From Elusimicrobiaceae bacterium (GTDB lineage: Bacteria > Elusimicrobiota > Elusimicrobia > Elusimicrobiales > Elusimicrobiaceae): a stretch of DNA of 64,000 bases. Shown here one piece after another: positions 61,803 to 64,000 of this stretch; the stretch's first letter is position 1, and each line of letters begins with the position of its first letter. The notes below the pieces were generated by a model. It was not told where the DNA came from and made no database searches. It was given only the letters and a program-made list of their open reading frames with translations. The DNA is taken from assembly GCA_017534965.1 (NCBI GenBank), contig JAFXVA010000006.1, positions 24,670 to 88,669 on the forward strand, written 5' to 3'. Both the position numbers and the translations under genes were made by a program.

Positions 61803-62327
61803 ATGCAAGACGAAATAATTATAAAAGAAATAAAAGAAGGGCATACAGAAAAGTTTGGCGAACTTGTGGAAAAATACCAAGATTCTCTTTTTACCTTTAT
61901 TTTTTACAGCGTAAAAGATGAAGGCACGGCAAGGGATATCTTACAGGAAACTTTTATAAAAGCCCTTAAAGAAATTAGCAAATATAAAGAGGAAGGCAAA
62001 TTTAAAGCGTGGCTTTGGACTATTGCAAGAAATAAACTAATGGATTTTTACAGAAAATCAAGCAAAATAGTCCCCTTGGAAGAAGAAACCCTTAAACAAG
62101 AGGATGAAACTTCCAAAAAAGCACTTGGTCAAATTGAACTGAGCCATATAAAAAGTTTAATTGAAAATTTGCCCCCTGAGCAAAAAGAAGTTATTTTAAT
62201 GCGCCAATATTTAAGTTTTAAGGAAATTGCTTCTGTGCTTGAGTGCCCACTTGGCACAGTGCTTGCCCGCTTAAATAGGGCCATTAAAAAAATTCAAAAA
62301 TCTTTAGGAGAAGACTATGCCGCATAA
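61803..62327 (+). CDS. ECF-type RNA polymerase sigma factor
   Basis: 174 residues from the ATG at 61803, which follows GAGGG; an ATG at 61788 adds five residues. Sigma region 2 (ARDILQETFIKALKEISKY, then KAWLWTIARNKLMDFYR) and region 4 (LPPEQKEVILMRQYLSFKEI with CPLGTVLARLNRA). It directs polymerase to a stress regulon. Overlaps its putative anti-sigma gene by 11 nt, the usual arrangement for co-regulated pairs; the third gene may be a target or sensor. Confidence 0.94.
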   Translation: MQDEIIIKEIKEGHTEKFGELVEKYQDSLFTFIFYSVKDEGTARDILQETFIKALKEISKYKEEGKFKAWLWTIARNKLMDFYRKSSKIVPLEEETLKQEDETSKKALGQIELSHIKSLIENLPPEQKEVILMRQYLSFKEIASVLECPLGTVLARLNRAIKKIQKSLGEDYAA

Positions 62328-62742
62328 TAAAACTTTTGAAAATCAGGCCTTGCTTTATGCTTACGGCGAACTTGACGACTCCAAAGAAAAGGCCTTTTTA
62401 GAACATCTTAAAACTTGTAAAAAGTGCCAAAATATTATAAAAATAACAGCTTTAACAAGCGCTGCTTTGCCCCCGCAAGAAGCCCCTGTAATAAATTGGC
62501 AAGAAGCCGTTAAACCGGCTTGGAGTTTTAAAGATTTGTTTAATAAAATAAAAAATCTTTCCCGCCCTGTTTTATGGGGATCTGCGGCGGCATGCTGTGT
62601 GGCTGTATTAGTAAGTTTTATAGGGCTAAGACAACCCGCAGACGAGGGCTACATGTATTTTAACGATTCAATTTATGCCCAAGTTGGCAATATTGAATCG
62701 GATATTGACACCCTGCTTGAGGATATAGATAGTTATTTATAA
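62317..62742 (+). CDS. Putative zinc-finger anti-sigma factor
   Basis: 141 residues. N-terminal ZAS-like motif with H30, C34 and C37 (EHLKTCKKC), then a linker, one membrane helix (SAAACCVAVLVSFIGL, about 88-106) and a short acidic periplasmic tail (DIDTLLEDIDSYL). It should hold the ECF sigma factor at the membrane until a signal arrives. The periplasmic part is only about 35 residues, so sensing probably involves a partner, perhaps the Cys-rich protein encoded next. Confidence 0.88.
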   Translation: MPHNKTFENQALLYAYGELDDSKEKAFLEHLKTCKKCQNIIKITALTSAALPPQEAPVINWQEAVKPAWSFKDLFNKIKNLSRPVLWGSAAACCVAVLVSFIGLRQPADEGYMYFNDSIYAQVGNIESDIDTLLEDIDSYL

Positions 62743-62755
62743 AAGGAGAAATCGT

Positions 62756-63391
62756 ATGAAAAAAATTATGTTAATGTCTTTTTCCTTTCTTTTAGGTTTA
62801 TCTGTTATGGCTTTTGCCCAACCGGATAAAAAAGAAATGGAAAAAATGAAAAAAGAACAACAGGAAATGACCCAGCTTGTAGAAAAATATAATAAAGCTA
62901 CAAGTGATAAAAGCAAAGCTGATATCAAGGCAAAAATTCAAGCAAAAGTCGCCGCCAACTATGATAAACATATTGAAAGAATGGAAGAACGCTTGAAAGA
63001 TTCTCAAAAGAAACTTGATGAAGCCAATGCCAAACTTGCCCAAAGCAAAACTCCGGAATATAAAACAAAACATATTTCCGAAATTACCGAAGGTATCATT
63101 TCCGGCAAAAATAAACCTATGTTTGGCGTTCCTCCTAACCATTTTAAAGGGGGAGAAAAAGGCATTAGAGGAACACATAAAAATTGGCCTGCTATGAAAG
63201 GGCATTTTAAAGGCGATAAAACTTGCCCTTTTGCCAAAGATCAAGATAAAGGTGAAGGTTGCCCTTGCATGAAAGAAGGAGCAAAAAAACATAAAGATTG
63301 TCCTTGCATGAAAGGTAAAAATAAAGAAGCTAAAACTTGCCCTTGTATGAAGGAAACTTTGCCTATAAAACCGGAAGTAAAAGAAAAATAA
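62756..63391 (+). CDS. Secreted coiled-coil protein with CPCMK repeats
   Basis: 211 residues. Signal peptide (LMSFSFLLGLSVMAFAQ), a long charged coiled coil (about 25-105), then a Lys/Gly-rich tail with seven Cys in one TCPF and three CPCMK units. Met and His lie close by. Repeated Cys-Pro-Cys with Met suggests binding of soft metals such as Cu+, or thiol redox sensing; I know of no named family. Third gene of the sigma/anti-sigma operon (AAGGAG, 13-nt gap), so it is likely under the same control. Confidence 0.8.
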   Translation: MKKIMLMSFSFLLGLSVMAFAQPDKKEMEKMKKEQQEMTQLVEKYNKATSDKSKADIKAKIQAKVAANYDKHIERMEERLKDSQKKLDEANAKLAQSKTPEYKTKHISEITEGIISGKNKPMFGVPPNHFKGGEKGIRGTHKNWPAMKGHFKGDKTCPFAKDQDKGEGCPCMKEGAKKHKDCPCMKGKNKEAKTCPCMKETLPIKPEVKEK

Positions 63392-63405
63392 TTATTTCTT
63401 TATCC

Positions 63406-63435
63406 AAAAGCCCTCTATTTTTATAGAGGGCTTTT
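63406..63435 (+). terminator. Terminator of the ECF operon
   Basis: AAAAGCCCTCTAT and ATAGAGGGCTTTT pair around TTTT, followed by Ts. Confidence 0.85.
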
Positions 63436-63468
63436 TTATTTAAACTATTCTTATGCCCTTATATTTAA

Positions 63469-63474
63469 TATAAT
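63469..63474 (+). promoter_or_regulatory. -10 box for bamA, leaderless arrangement
   Basis: TATAAT ends 8 nt before the ATG at 63483; no ribosome site between. Confidence 0.55.
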
Positions 63475-63482
63475 ATATTTAT

Positions 63483-64000
63483 ATGAAAAGAAAACTATAT
63501 CCAATTTTTTATTGTTTAATTTCTACTATGCTTTTTTCCCCCCTTGCTTTTGCACAAGGAACCAAACTTTCCGGCGATAGTTTGGCCCCAAAAACCTCTG
63601 TTAATTGGGCAAGAGATAATTATGTAGCCCCTAAAGAGGAACAACCAGCTCAAAATAACGACCAAGCTGATATTGACCCTAACGGCCCTTGGATGATTTG
63701 TGAAATAAAAGTGGACGGCTTAAAAAATATTCGTAAAAGAACTATTACAAAAAATATTTCTGCTAAAGTAGGCCATTTATACGAAAAATCTTCTATATCT
63801 GATGATGTTGCTTCTTTAATGGCTCTTGGCAATTTTGATGATATTGAAATTGATATTTCCTCTAAAGAAGGGTCAAGAATAAATAAAGACGACGAAGAAG
63901 ATGCAAAAACTTATCCTTGCCATGCAATTACTTTAATTGTAAAAGAAAAACCTATACTAGAAAAAATACTTTATAACGGCAGAAAAGCCCTTTCCAAAAC
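63483..64000 (+). CDS. bamA: Outer membrane assembly factor BamA (partial, N-terminus only)
   Basis: About 172 residues to the window edge. Signal peptide (MLFSPLAFAQ), a polar linker of about 45 residues, then a first POTRA domain (MICEIKVDGLKNIRKRTI, KVGHLYEKSSISDDVASLMAL, GNFDDIEIDIS) with the start of the second (KEKPILEKILYNG). BamA inserts beta-barrel proteins into the outer membrane, confirming a diderm cell. The linker before POTRA1 is longer than in E. coli. The barrel lies outside the window, so another POTRA protein such as TamA is possible. Confidence 0.85.
   Translation, partial: MKRKLYPIFYCLISTMLFSPLAFAQGTKLSGDSLAPKTSVNWARDNYVAPKEEQPAQNNDQADIDPNGPWMICEIKVDGLKNIRKRTITKNISAKVGHLYEKSSISDDVASLMALGNFDDIEIDISSKEGSRINKDDEEDAKTYPCHAITLIVKEKPILEKILYNGRKALSK

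Overview
The window reads as chromosomal, AT-rich, gene-dense DNA of a Gram-negative anaerobe, most likely a gut-type Elusimicrobiota (Elusimicrobium-like) bacterium. This is inferred from the gene set, not from a search: an envelope with BamA, Wza and a WcaJ-type transferase; several prepilin genes plus PilT; a sodium-pumping decarboxylase; a GH57/DUF4912 pair; two-subunit GlyQ/GlyS; and short secreted proteins of the 'VRYVAYFPVPY' type. No insertion sequence, prophage or CRISPR array is visible.

Layout. 1-2.8 kb: glucan-active GH57 (cut by the edge), DUF4912 protein, threonine synthase. 4.1-8.0 kb: birA-oadG-oadA-oadB, a biotin ligase in one operon with a Na+-translocating oxaloacetate decarboxylase. 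8.1-17 kb: TerC, tmRNA, phosphohexomutase, a response regulator facing a histidine kinase, TsaC/Sua5, RsmI, a YfcC transporter, and a sodium symporter overlapping thiamine pyrophosphokinase. 17-24.4 kb: an exopolysaccharide locus (tyrosine autokinase, Wza, O-antigen ligase on minus; epimerase, priming transferase and a secreted glycosidase-like protein on plus). 24.5-28.3 kb: a prepilin, tuf with tRNA-Cys/Gly/Thr, and a noncoding tract with a candidate large structured RNA and dispersed hairpin repeats. 28.3-35.7 kb: pheST, a ZapA-like pair, rarA, xseAB, tlyA. 35.8-44.3 kb: pilT, a GYF-like membrane protein, gltX, a single-domain asparaginase, a phosphoesterase, NagZ-like GH3, PhoH. 44.4-55.8 kb: recG, rpsT, pyrH-frr-uppS, glyQS, a prepilin, lipA, a TPR-SpoIID protein. 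55.8-64 kb: secreted protein, DUF192, M20 peptidase, membrane and TPR proteins, tRNA-Thr, a trypsin-like protease, rpmB, an ECF sigma/anti-sigma/Cys-rich module, and the start of bamA.

The least explained parts are noncoding. A ~570-nt transcript (about 28020 to 27448, minus strand) has a near-consensus promoter, many hairpins and a terminator but no credible reading frame. Two families of small palindromic intergenic repeats differ between copies in ways that keep their stems paired. Many first genes of operons have a -10 box only 6-9 nt before the start codon, which points to widespread leaderless transcription, while genes inside operons mostly use Shine-Dalgarno sites or ATGA overlaps.

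Functionally the region mixes translation and replication housekeeping with envelope and polysaccharide building, type IV pilus/pseudopilus parts and sodium-based energetics (OadAB/G pump, SSS symporter).
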